Assembly (NCBI RefSeq): GCF_032586175.1
Contig: NZ_JAWHTE010000015.1
Span: forward strand, 1 to 64,000
DNA length: 64,000 bases
Direction: 5' to 3'
Source: Ovoidimarina sediminis
GTDB lineage: Bacteria; Pseudomonadota; Alphaproteobacteria; Rhodobacterales; Rhodobacteraceae
Part shown: positions 56,474 to 64,000 of the stretch, one piece after another
Layout of the letters: each line of letters begins with the position of its first letter
Position numbering within the stretch: the stretch's first letter is position 1
Made by a program: the position numbers and the translations under genes
Notes under the pieces: model-generated
Told to the model about the DNA's origin: nothing
The model's input: only the letters and a program-made list of their open reading frames with translations
Database searches by the model: none

Positions 56474-58018
56474 TCAGGTGAAGCTGTCAGGCATCGACGC
56501 CTTCTTCTCGGCCACGTAGGCGGAAAGCGCCTCTGCGACCGCCGGGTCGAGCATCGGCTGCTGATAGTCGGCCAGAAGCTTCTCGACCCGGACAGAGGCC
56601 AGCGCCTCGGTATCGCGCGCCCCTTCCTCGTCCCAGGTTTCGAACGGCTTGTAATCGAACAGGTTCGACCGCCAGAACGCCGACTGGAAGTTCGCCTGGG
56701 TATGCGCGCAGCCAAGGAAATGGCCGCCCGGCCCCACCTCGCGCAGCGCGTCCATCGCCTGCGCGTTCTCGTCCACGCTCACCCCCTCGGCAAGCTTGTG
56801 CAGGACGCCAAGCTGATCGGCATCCATCACGAATTTCTCGAAAGAGGCCACAAGGCCCCCTTCCAGCCACCCGCAGGCGTGCAGCATGAAGTTCACGCCC
56901 GACAGAAGCCCCATGTTCAGCGAGTTTGCGGTCTCGTATCCCGCCTGAGCATCGGGCAATTTCGATCCGCAGAACGACCCCGCCGAACGGTAGGGCAGCC
57001 CAAGCCGCCGGGTGAGCTGGCCGACGCCATAGGTGATCTGCGCCGCTTCCGGCGTGCCGAAGGTCGGCGCACCCGAATTCATGTCGATCGAGGTGACGAA
57101 GGCCCCCGCCACGACCGGCGAACCGGGGCGGACAAGCTGGCTGTAGGCCACGCCGGCCAGCACTTCGGCCAGAACCTGCGTCAGCGTACCCGCAACCGAG
57201 ACCGGCGCCATCGCGCCCCCCACGATGAAGGGCGAAATGATCGACGCCTGGTTGGCGGCGGCGTAAACCTCCATCGCCCCCATCATCACCGCATCGAAGG
57301 TCAGCGGAGAGTTGATGTTGATGAGCGAGGTCATCACCGTGTTCTGCTGCACGAAATCCTGCCCGAAGAGGATCCCGGCAATCTCGACGCTGTCGGCCGC
57401 CCGCGACGGTTCCGTGACCGACCCCATGAACGGCTTGTCCGACAGCGTCATATGGGCGTGCAGCATGTCGAGGTGACGCTTGTTCACCGCGATGTCGGTG
57501 GGCTCGCACACCGTACCGCCGGAATGGTGCACCCATTTCGACATGTAGGCGAGCTTCACGAACTTGCGGAAATCCTCCATCGTCGCATAGCGTCTGCCCC
57601 CCATGGCATCGCGCACGAACGGCGGGCCGTATACGGGGGCGAGGACAAGGTTGCGCCCGCCGATCTCGACGTTGCGCGCAGGGTTCCGGGCGTGCTGGGT
57701 ATAGGATGACGGCGCGGTCTTGCACAGTTCGCGCGCCAGGCCCTTCGGCAGGCGCACGCGTTCGCCATCGATATCCGCGCCTGCGTCTTTCCAGCGCTTC
57801 AGTGCCTCGGGGTTCTCGACGAAGTTGACGCCGATCTCTTCCAGCACCTGCTCGGCATTGGCCTCGATGATCTCGATCGCCTCGTCATGCAGGATGTCGA
57901 GATTCGGGATCTTGCGCTCGATAAACCGCGCCGCCTCGATCTTGACCGCCGTGCGCTCGGCGCGCCGTGCCGCCCCGCCGCCGCCGCGGCTCCGCCGCCG
58001 TGTTTCCGCTTCCGCCAT
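56474..58018 (-). CDS. Trimethylamine methyltransferase (MttB) family protein, non-pyrrolysine
   Basis: A 514-residue TIM-barrel methyltransferase of the MttB superfamily, which moves a methyl group from a quaternary or tertiary amine to a corrinoid protein. Segments such as HHSGGTVCEPTDIAVNKRHLDML, AIASIISPFIVGG-like, GAPTFGTPEAAQITYGVGQLTRRLGLPYRSAGSFCGSK are characteristic. The frame is continuous, so there is no pyrrolysine codon; non-Pyl relatives demethylate glycine betaine or related compounds. The first 20 residues are Arg/Gly-rich (RRRSRGGGGAARR), like the tail of the pterin methyltransferase at 40.8 kb. Confidence 0.9.
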   Translation of the reverse strand: MAEAETRRRSRGGGGAARRAERTAVKIEAARFIERKIPNLDILHDEAIEIIEANAEQVLEEIGVNFVENPEALKRWKDAGADIDGERVRLPKGLARELCKTAPSSYTQHARNPARNVEIGGRNLVLAPVYGPPFVRDAMGGRRYATMEDFRKFVKLAYMSKWVHHSGGTVCEPTDIAVNKRHLDMLHAHMTLSDKPFMGSVTEPSRAADSVEIAGILFGQDFVQQNTVMTSLININSPLTFDAVMMGAMEVYAAANQASIISPFIVGGAMAPVSVAGTLTQVLAEVLAGVAYSQLVRPGSPVVAGAFVTSIDMNSGAPTFGTPEAAQITYGVGQLTRRLGLPYRSAGSFCGSKLPDAQAGYETANSLNMGLLSGVNFMLHACGWLEGGLVASFEKFVMDADQLGVLHKLAEGVSVDENAQAMDALREVGPGGHFLGCAHTQANFQSAFWRSNLFDYKPFETWDEEGARDTEALASVRVEKLLADYQQPMLDPAVAEALSAYVAEKKASMPDSFT

Positions 58019-58187
58019 GGCTCACCCCACAAAATCGGTTGCGCCCGGGTTTACATGAACCCGCGCGCCGCCCCGCACCATTTCCGCCATTTGGCGCGCG
58101 AAAGCGACATATCGCGGGCTTGTGCGCGCCACGGATCGCCCGATGATGCCCCGATAGATTCCCTGACGGCTGTCTCGCGCCCCGACC

Positions 58188-58511
58188 GTGATCCGCCCCG
58201 TGGCGATCGGCCTGCCCTTCCGGGACAGCTCGGTGCTCGCCGCCGCCGTGGCGGAGGATGACGTGGCGCGCAAGGGCTGGCGCCCGCCGGGCGGCGGCAT
58301 CAACCTCTTCGATCGCCAAGGCGCACGGGGTCACGAAATCGTCTTCGTTTTCGAACTGGCACTGGACGATGCGGGGCTTGCCACGCGGGACAGCTTCGTG
58401 CCCGAGGATCAGCAGGTCCGGTCCCGCGCGGCCTGGATCGATTTCGGTCTCTTCCGGGAAGGGCGGGAACGGCTCCTGCCCGACGGTCTTTGGCCGCTTC
58501 TCGACGGCTAA
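58188..58511 (+). pseudogene. Nudix hydrolase remnant lacking the Nudix box
   Basis: A 107-codon open frame from GTG 58188. It starts like a Nudix domain (RPVAIGLPFRDSSVLAAAV, KGWRPPGGGI, with the triple Gly at 35-37) and ends like one (GARGHEIVFVFELAL, RAAWIDFGLF, LLPDGLWPLL). Between GGGI and NLFDRQ about 40-45 residues expected to hold GX5EX7REUXEEXGU are missing, so it cannot be a working hydrolase. The join is in frame. It overlaps the convergent regulator gene by 4 bases. No good ribosome-binding site is visible. Confidence 0.7.
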
Positions 58512-59698
58512 CCCGGCTCTTCGGCCAGAAACCCCTCGATCGCCTCGATCATCTGCGCCCAGGCCGGCGTCTGGGGAAGTGCGATGTGGTTCTTCCCCGG
58601 CAGAACGCGCAGCCGCGCGTCGGGAAGATGTGCGGCGAGGTATTGCGATTGCGACATGGGGTGCACCGCGTCGCCTTCGGCATGCATCAAAAGCACGGGC
58701 GCGGTCACCTTCGGCAACAGGTCGCGCACGTCATAGCGATCCACCGCCTCGCGGATCATCACGGCCGTCTCGGGAGAGGCCGTTGCCCGCTGCATGTCAA
58801 TCAGCCCGGCGATCTGCGCCTCGGTCGCATCGGGGGCGAAAATCCGGGAAAACGCGGCCATCAGCACATCGCCATGCCGCCCCCAGCCGCTGCGAATCAT
58901 TGTCAGCGCCGTCTCTTCCGCCATCTCCCCCGCCGACGGATCGCGGAGCACCCGGCCAAGCGCGTAACCGCCATGAAGAGCGAGCTTCTTCACCCGCTCA
59001 GGGTGCCGGGCAGCAAAGGCCAGTGCCACAGGCACGGCCTGAGACGACGCCACCAGAACCGCGCGATCGACGCCGGAGGCATCGATCACCGCGGCAAGAT
59101 CGTCGACCGCAAGCGCCAATGGTCCGATCTCCGCATCCCGCTGGGACAGTCCCGTGCCGCGTGCATCATAACGGATCAGCCGGTGCCGCGCGGACAGCCG
59201 CTCGATCAGCGGCCCCCAGATCTCGCTGGACCGGTCAAGCTCGACATGGCTCAGCCAATGCCCGATCCGCACCATCGCGGGGCCCTCGCCATCGGACGTC
59301 CAGGCAATCCCAGCGCCATCGGATGAGACGGCATAGCGCACCTCGCCCCCCGGCGGCAGCGGCACGCTCTGATTGTCCGGCGCGGCCCCGATGACCGTGA
59401 CGGGAACGGCAAGCATGAATCCCAGCCTCGGCACCGTGCGAAGGATCTCCTGTCGCGCCCCGTCATCCCCCACCGCCTTCCGCGCCGCGCTGACGCGGGC
59501 GTTTATCGTGGCATCCGAAACGGCAAGGCCATTCCACACTTCTTCGACAAGGCAATCCTTGCTGACCAGTTCCTCAGGCCGCTGGACGAGGCTTTGAAGA
59601 AGCTGAAACACCTGCGGTTCCACATGAACCGGCGCCCCGGCGCGGCTCAGTTCGTGGCGCCGCACATCCAGCGCACAGTCGGCGAAACGGTAGATCAT
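58508..59698 (-). CDS. Winged-helix DNA-binding domain fused to an alpha/beta hydrolase
   Basis: A 396-residue two-domain protein. Residues 1-100 form an OmpR/ToxR-type winged helix (VHVEPQVFQLLQSLVQRPEELVSKDCLVEEVWNG, SDATINARVSAARKAVGDDG). Residues 125-396 form an alpha/beta hydrolase with oxyanion region RYDARGTGLSQR, probable nucleophile elbow VASSQAV and catalytic His in GKNHIALP. The elbow departs from the usual G-x-S-x-G. The fusion suggests a transcription factor that senses or processes a small ester or lactone. It is divergent from a 46-residue gene. Confidence 0.88.
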   Translation of the reverse strand: MIYRFADCALDVRRHELSRAGAPVHVEPQVFQLLQSLVQRPEELVSKDCLVEEVWNGLAVSDATINARVSAARKAVGDDGARQEILRTVPRLGFMLAVPVTVIGAAPDNQSVPLPPGGEVRYAVSSDGAGIAWTSDGEGPAMVRIGHWLSHVELDRSSEIWGPLIERLSARHRLIRYDARGTGLSQRDAEIGPLALAVDDLAAVIDASGVDRAVLVASSQAVPVALAFAARHPERVKKLALHGGYALGRVLRDPSAGEMAEETALTMIRSGWGRHGDVLMAAFSRIFAPDATEAQIAGLIDMQRATASPETAVMIREAVDRYDVRDLLPKVTAPVLLMHAEGDAVHPMSQSQYLAAHLPDARLRVLPGKNHIALPQTPAWAQMIEAIEGFLAEEPG

Positions 59699-59865
59699 GG
59701 GGCCATTTCCACATTCCAACGGCGCGTCCGGCAAGCAAAATCTCGCGTTTCTTGAGCAATCGAAAGCGTTTCTAAAGAAGATCTTCAGATCCCCTTCAAG
59801 CGTGGCGCGGCACGTCCGGGCAGACTTGTCTTCACCAACACGACACCAAGAAGGAAACACCGACG

Positions 59866-60006
59866 ATGACCCGCACCCGCCTAGACGATATCCGCCAGCG
59901 CCCCGACGGTTCGATCGATCTCGACTACTACCTCGCCCGGGGCCGGGTTGCCCGCGCGGGCGCAGCCGCCGATCTCGCAAAGCGCGTCCTCGGGCTCCGC
60001 CACTAG
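59866..60006 (+). CDS. 46-residue conserved-looking protein
   Basis: A small basic protein of 46 residues (MTRTRLDDIRQRPDGSIDLD, then YYLARGRVARAGAAADLAKRVLGLRH). The strong AAGGAAAC upstream and in-frame codon usage like its neighbours support translation. It has no signal peptide or membrane segment. I recall similar R-P-D-G-S-I-D small proteins in the group but no function. It precedes guaA by 59 bases and is divergent from the winged-helix/hydrolase gene. Confidence 0.65.
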   Translation: MTRTRLDDIRQRPDGSIDLDYYLARGRVARAGAAADLAKRVLGLRH

Positions 60007-60065
60007 GCCCGGGCTCCGCCGAACCACCCTTGCATGGGGGCAGGCAAGGCTCTATCGCCTGCCCC

Positions 60066-61628
60066 ATGACAGAGATCTCCCACGACCGCCTTCTCATCAT
60101 CGATTTCGGAAGCCAGGTGACGCAGCTCATCGCCCGCCGCCTGCGCGAACTGAACGTTTATTGCGAGATCCACCCCTTCCAGTCGGTCACCGACGCCTTC
60201 CTTAAGGATTTCGCGCCCAAGGCGGTGATCTTCTCGGGGGGGCCGGCCAGCGTCATCGACGCAGGCTCCCCCCGTCCGCCGAAAAGCGTCTTCGATCTCG
60301 GCGTGCCGATCCTCGGCATCTGCTATGGCCAGCAGGTGATGATGCAGGAGCTCGGGGGCCGCGTCGAACGGGGCGAGGGCACCGCCGAATTCGGCCGCGC
60401 CTATGTCGCCCCGGGCGCCGAAAAGCTGGATCTGCTCGAAGGCTGGTTCGGCGAGGGGCGCGAACAGGTCTGGATGAGCCACGGCGATCATGTGGCCGAA
60501 ATCGCCCCCGGCTTCCAGGTCTTCGCCACCTCCCCCGGCGCGCCCTTCGCGATCACCGCCGATCCCGCGCGCCATTTCTACGCCGTCCAGTTCCACCCCG
60601 AGGTGCACCACACCCCGAAGGGCAAGGAACTTTACGCCAATTTCGTCCGCCTCGCCGGCTTCACGGGCGACTGGACAATGGGCGCCTATCGCGAGGAAGC
60701 GGTCGAAAAGATCCGCGAACAGGTGGGCGACGCCAAGGTGATCTGCGCGCTGTCGGGCGGGGTCGACTCGTCGGTCGCCGCTGCGCTCATCCACGAGGCA
60801 GTGGGCGATCAACTCACCTGTGTCTTCGTCGATCACGGGCTTCTGCGCCTGAACGAGGCCGAAGAGGTCGTGGGCATGTTCCGCGACCACATGAACCTCC
60901 ACGTGATCCATGCCCAGGAGCAGGAGCTGTTCCTGTCGGCCCTCGAAGGCGTCGCAGATCCCGAGATCAAGCGGAAGACCATCGGCAAGCTCTTCATCGA
61001 CGTGTTCCAGAAATACGCCGACCAGATCGAAGGTGCGGCCTTCCTAGCGCAAGGCACCCTCTACCCAGACGTGATCGAAAGCGTCAGCTTTTCGGGCGGG
61101 CCCTCGGTCACGATCAAGTCGCACCACAACGTGGGCGGCCTGCCGGAAAAGATGGGCCTCAAGCTCGTCGAACCCCTGCGGGAGCTTTTCAAGGACGAGG
61201 TGCGCGCCCTCGGCCGCGAACTCGGTCTTCCCGCCCATTTCATCGGCCGCCACCCCTTCCCCGGCCCCGGCCTCGCCATCCGCTGCCCCGGTGAGATCAC
61301 GCGCGACAAGCTCGATATCCTGCGCAAGGCAGACGCGGTCTATATCGATCAGATCCGCAAGCACGGGCTTTACGACGAGATCTGGCAGGCCTTCGTCGCG
61401 ATCCTGCCCGTGCGCACCGTGGGCGTGATGGGCGACGGGCGCACCTACGATTATGCCTGCGCGCTCCGCGCCGTCACCTCGGTCGACGGGATGACGGCGG
61501 ATTACTATCCCTTCAGCCACGAGTTCCTGGGCGAAACCGCCACCCGGATCATCAACGAGGTGAAGGGGATCAACCGCGTCACCTACGACATCACCTCGAA
61601 ACCGCCGGGGACGATCGAGTGGGAATGA
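60066..61628 (+). CDS. guaA: GMP synthase (glutamine-hydrolysing)
   Basis: A 520-residue enzyme aminating XMP to GMP. The class I glutamine amidotransferase domain (about 1-200) has the catalytic Cys86 in GICYGQQ and His/Glu in QFHPEVHHT. The ATP pyrophosphatase domain carries the PP-loop SGGVDSS from residue 230, and the C-terminal dimerisation domain ends SKPPGTIEWE as is standard. The ATG at 60066 matches the family start. Confidence 0.98.
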   Translation: MTEISHDRLLIIDFGSQVTQLIARRLRELNVYCEIHPFQSVTDAFLKDFAPKAVIFSGGPASVIDAGSPRPPKSVFDLGVPILGICYGQQVMMQELGGRVERGEGTAEFGRAYVAPGAEKLDLLEGWFGEGREQVWMSHGDHVAEIAPGFQVFATSPGAPFAITADPARHFYAVQFHPEVHHTPKGKELYANFVRLAGFTGDWTMGAYREEAVEKIREQVGDAKVICALSGGVDSSVAAALIHEAVGDQLTCVFVDHGLLRLNEAEEVVGMFRDHMNLHVIHAQEQELFLSALEGVADPEIKRKTIGKLFIDVFQKYADQIEGAAFLAQGTLYPDVIESVSFSGGPSVTIKSHHNVGGLPEKMGLKLVEPLRELFKDEVRALGRELGLPAHFIGRHPFPGPGLAIRCPGEITRDKLDILRKADAVYIDQIRKHGLYDEIWQAFVAILPVRTVGVMGDGRTYDYACALRAVTSVDGMTADYYPFSHEFLGETATRIINEVKGINRVTYDITSKPPGTIEWE

Positions 61629-61658
61629 CCGGCCCCGCCCCACGCTGAGGCCGCCATA

Positions 61659-62311
61659 ATGGCCCACCGCCCTGCGCGCCGCCTGATGCGGGTTCTGGCC
61701 CTTGCCGTCCTGGCCTACGGTCTGGCCTTCTCGGCCATCGTCGCGGCCGCCATGACCCGGTCCGATCCCTCTCCCCTGCCGGACGCGGCCGCCATCGTCG
61801 TTCTGTCGGGCCCCGGCGCGGCGGGCGAGATGTCGCACGGCCAGGCCCGCGCGCGCGTTCTCCGCGCGGTCGGGGTCTGGAAGGCAGGCGCGGCCCCTGC
61901 GCTTGTCATGACGGGTGGCGGCGGGCGCGGCGGGCGCTACACGATGCCTACGCCATGGCACTCCTCGCGGTGTCGCTCGGCGTTCCCGAACCCGCGATCG
62001 TGATAGAGCCCTTGGCCGATTCCACCCTCCAGAACGCCTATTACGCGGCAGAGACCGGCGGGCTTCGCCGCGACGATCCGGTGATCGTGGTCACAAGCCG
62101 CTATCACCTGCCGCGCGCGCTCGTCAGCCTCCGTCTCGCCGGGTACCGCAACCTCCATGGGATCGCGGCCACGCCGCGGGTCGATCTGCGCTCAGGCGAT
62201 CTGCATGCCGAAGTCGTGAAATGGCCCGCAAACCTTCTTCGGGGCGGCGCAGCGCGGCTGGCGCTCGGCCTGGGGATACCCCGTGACAGGGTGATGCCAT
62301 GGTTGAGGTAG
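61659..62311 (+). pseudogene. DUF218/YdcF-like protein with a frameshift
   Basis: The first half (61659 to about 61940) encodes a membrane anchor and the DUF218 core (AIVVLSGPGAAGEMSHGQARARVLRAV, ALVMTGGGGRGGRY). The second half lies in another frame from about 61943 (DAYAMALLAVSLGVPEPAIV, LQNAYYAAE, VVTSRYHLPRALVSLRLAGY) to 62311. Both parts align end to end with a normal 215-residue YdcF/ElyC-like protein, so a single-base indel around 61940-61943 splits it. Family members act in envelope metabolism. Gene inactivation or a sequencing error would look the same. Confidence 0.75.
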
Positions 62312-63180
62312 GGCCCACCGACAACACGCAGCCCCTGAAGGCCGCGGCCTGGATGACGGGCGGCATCGCGTCGTTCTCGGCCATGGCCGTGGCGGGGCGC
62401 GAACTGGCGGATGTGCACGACACGTTCGAGATGATGCTGTTCCGCTCCGTTGTCGGCATCGTCCTCGTCGTGGTGATCGCCGGGGCGCTCGGGCGGCTTG
62501 GCGAAATCTCCACCCGCCGGATGGATCTTCACATCGGGCGGAACATCTTTCACTTCACGGGCCAGAACCTCTGGTTCTACGCCGTCACCGTGATCCCGCT
62601 TGCGCAGGTCTTCGCGCTCGAATTCACCTCGCCGATCTGGGTTGCCCTCCTCGCCCCGCTTGTCCTGGGCGAGAAGCTGACGCGCGTGCGCATCCTCTCC
62701 GCCGTCCTCGGCTTCATCGGCGTGCTTCTCGTGGCCCAGCCGGGGGCAGAGCCGGTCAGCCCCGGCATCCTCCTCGCCGCCCTGGCCGCGATGTGCTTCG
62801 CCGCGACCTTCCTCTTCACGAAGAAGCTTACGCGCGTCGCCTCGATCACCTGCATCCTGTTCTGGCTGACGGTGGTTCAGGCGGTGATCGGCGTGCTCTT
62901 CGTCTTCTGGGATGGCGTGGTCGCCTGGCCCACTGCCGCCACCCTGCCCTGGCTCGTCCTGATCGGCTGCGCGGGGCTCTTCGCCCATCTCTGCGTCACC
63001 AATGCGCTCGCCATCGCGCCGGCGACCCTCGTCGTGCCGATGGATTTCCTGCGCCTGCCGCTCATCGCCGTGGTGGGCATGGTGATCTATGGCGAGCCCC
63101 TCAATGCCCTCGTGATCGCGGGCGCGGTAATCATATTCGCGGCCAATTACCTGAATATCTGGACGGAAACCCGAAGGTAA
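62299..63180 (+). CDS. DMT-superfamily EamA transporter
   Basis: A 293-residue inner-membrane protein with ten hydrophobic segments in two EamA repeats (about 15-140 and 150-290). Typical features are FALEFTSPIWVALLAPLVLGEKLT and the second-repeat VVPMDFLRLPLIAVVGMVIYGEP. EamA proteins export amino acids or metabolites; the substrate cannot be told. It overlaps the end of the DUF218 gene by 13 bases. Confidence 0.93.
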   Translation: MVEVGPTDNTQPLKAAAWMTGGIASFSAMAVAGRELADVHDTFEMMLFRSVVGIVLVVVIAGALGRLGEISTRRMDLHIGRNIFHFTGQNLWFYAVTVIPLAQVFALEFTSPIWVALLAPLVLGEKLTRVRILSAVLGFIGVLLVAQPGAEPVSPGILLAALAAMCFAATFLFTKKLTRVASITCILFWLTVVQAVIGVLFVFWDGVVAWPTAATLPWLVLIGCAGLFAHLCVTNALAIAPATLVVPMDFLRLPLIAVVGMVIYGEPLNALVIAGAVIIFAANYLNIWTETRR

Positions 63181-63228
63181 AAACTCAGTGACGCAGCGTC
63201 GTAACGAGTTATTTACGTAGGGTCCGAA

Positions 63229-63257
63229 TTGACGTGAGGGTCAAGTATCCGGTTTAT
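63229..63257 (+). promoter_or_regulatory. Possible promoter of the outer-membrane protein gene
   Basis: TTGACG (63229-63234) is followed after 17 bases by GTTTAT (63252-63257), a modest sigma-70-type pair 43 bases before the FadL-like start codon. A short GACGC-A-GCGTC stem (about 63190-63200) lies between it and the transporter gene and may act as a weak terminator. Confidence 0.4.
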
Positions 63258-63299
63258 GCCCGCCCAGAGGCACGTAACGGGTACGTGGTGGGAGAACCT

Positions 63300-64000
63300 A
63301 TGTCTAAATATCTGATTGCCGCTGGCACGGCGGCCGCAGCGCTACTTACATCAACGGCGGTCCACGCCGGGGGGATCGAGCGGAGCGTTCTGAACGTTTC
63401 GCCGCTGTTCGAAGAAGGCCGGTATCTGGAATTCTCGTTCTCGAGCGTTTCACCCGACCTGACCGGTGTGGGCGGCTTCGTGCCGGCGATCTTCGGCGGA
63501 CCGTTCGCGCTGACGGGCGAAACGAACGACCTGCTCAAGCAGTATCTCACCTTCGGGCTGGCCTATAAGGCGGATATCAATGATCGCCTGTCCTATGCGC
63601 TGATCGTCAATCAGCCCTACGGCGCCGATACCGATTATGGCCTGCCGGCAGGCACCGTGCCTGACGTACGCGCCGTCTATGGCGGCTCCTTCGCCGATCT
63701 CGATTCCTATGCGGTGACCGCGCTGATCGCCTATGACGCGACGCCGAACGTCAAGGTCTATGGCGGGCCGGTCTTCCAGTCGATCGAGGCCGAAGCCGCC
63801 CTTCCCTTCATTCCGACGGGCTCGCCGCTCGGCAACGGCTACAGCGTCGTGGCGGATCGCGACTGGGGCACCGGCTTCGTCGTGGGCGCGGCCTATGAAA
63901 AACCCGAGATCGCCCTGCGCGTCGCCCTGACCTACCGCTCGGCCATCGACCACGATCTCAGCACCACCGAGACCCTCGGTTCGGTCGGCGGCGGGCTCAC
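63300..64000 (+). CDS. FadL/OmpP1-family outer-membrane transport protein (partial)
   Basis: The open frame starts at ATG 63300 after GGGAGAA and runs off the window edge after 233 complete codons. Residues 1-23 form a signal peptide (ending VHAGG). The mature part has the alternating pattern and Gly/Tyr-rich turns of a beta-barrel (YLEFSFSSVSPDLTG, LTFGLAYKADINDRLSYALIVNQPYGADTDY, VKVYGGPVFQSI, RVALTYRSAIDHDL), typical of the FadL/OmpP1 family that moves hydrophobic compounds across the outer membrane. The C-terminus is not seen. Confidence 0.8.
   Translation, partial: MSKYLIAAGTAAAALLTSTAVHAGGIERSVLNVSPLFEEGRYLEFSFSSVSPDLTGVGGFVPAIFGGPFALTGETNDLLKQYLTFGLAYKADINDRLSYALIVNQPYGADTDYGLPAGTVPDVRAVYGGSFADLDSYAVTALIAYDATPNVKVYGGPVFQSIEAEAALPFIPTGSPLGNGYSVVADRDWGTGFVVGAAYEKPEIALRVALTYRSAIDHDLSTTETLGSVGGGL

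Noticed and set aside
56474..58018. Pyrrolysine-containing MttB
   Set aside because: The frame has no internal amber codon, so this is a non-pyrrolysine relative.

Overview
The window reads as a chromosomal segment of an alphaproteobacterium of the Rhodobacteraceae (Roseobacter/Rhodobacter group). It is G+C rich and densely coding. Supporting markers are the rplU-rpmA-obgE-proB-proA block with a helix-hairpin-helix extension on L21, a ChpT-type histidine phosphotransferase, TTAA-N7-TTAA (CtrA-type) boxes, olsBA ornithine-lipid genes, a DUF6456/DUF6477 pair, and non-pyrrolysine MttB-type methyltransferase genes. I see no rRNA, tRNA, CRISPR array, insertion sequence or prophage, so most of this is core or conserved accessory genome.

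Layout. 1-6.9 kb: a gene-free leader, then rplU, rpmA, two GNAT acetyltransferase genes (three domains), obgE, proB and proA on the + strand. 7-9.5 kb: an NMT1-type ABC importer. 9.5-17 kb: chpT, a DUF3553 gene, olsB-olsA, a ThiE-like and a TfoX-like gene, trmJ, ctaA, an M32 carboxypeptidase and a small unknown gene. 17-24.6 kb: acnA, a DUF1223 gene, an LpxL-like acyltransferase, an isolated fliG, two small exported proteins sharing a Cys motif, and a DUF502 protein. 24.6-28.5 kb: psuK-psuG, then rpsB-tsf. 28.5-34 kb: an RND efflux operon with a divergent TetR gene and tandem palindromic operators. 34-40.5 kb: glpD-glpK and a transglutaminase / alpha-E / circularly permuted ATP-grasp triad. 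40.7-44.6 kb: C1 genes (methyl-THF methyltransferase, metF, a 'virulence factor' family protein) interrupted by an unknown gene and cspA. 44.8-47.7 kb: a Ppx/GppA gene, a CTERM-like exported protein, rlmE and aroQ. 47.9-54.8 kb: a quaternary-amine ABC importer (binding protein, ATPase, fused double permease), choline sulfatase and a BKACE enzyme. 54.8-58 kb: a GafA-like regulator, a DUF6477 gene with an in-frame amber codon, and an MttB-type methyltransferase. 58-64 kb: a Nudix remnant lacking its Nudix box, a winged-helix/hydrolase fusion, a 46-residue protein, guaA, a frameshifted DUF218 gene, a DMT transporter and the start of a FadL-like outer-membrane protein.

Two functional themes emerge. 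One is methylated-amine and one-carbon metabolism: the importer, betC, the BKACE gene, mttB, the methyl-THF methyltransferase and metF could together import choline-type compounds and pass methyl groups to tetrahydrofolate. The corrinoid protein and its reactivase are not in the window. The other is CckA-ChpT-CtrA regulation: chpT is present, one CtrA-type box lies before the GafA-like regulator and another before a small unknown gene.

The best candidates for something new are the GafA-like/DUF6477 locus with its A+T-rich control region (CtrA box, perfect DnaA box, palindrome, amber codon), the peptide-ligase-like triad with a nested palindrome upstream, and a small secreted Cys-motif pair beside an orphan fliG. 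Three damaged genes lie within 6 kb (56.2-62.3 kb), which could be real decay or local sequence error.
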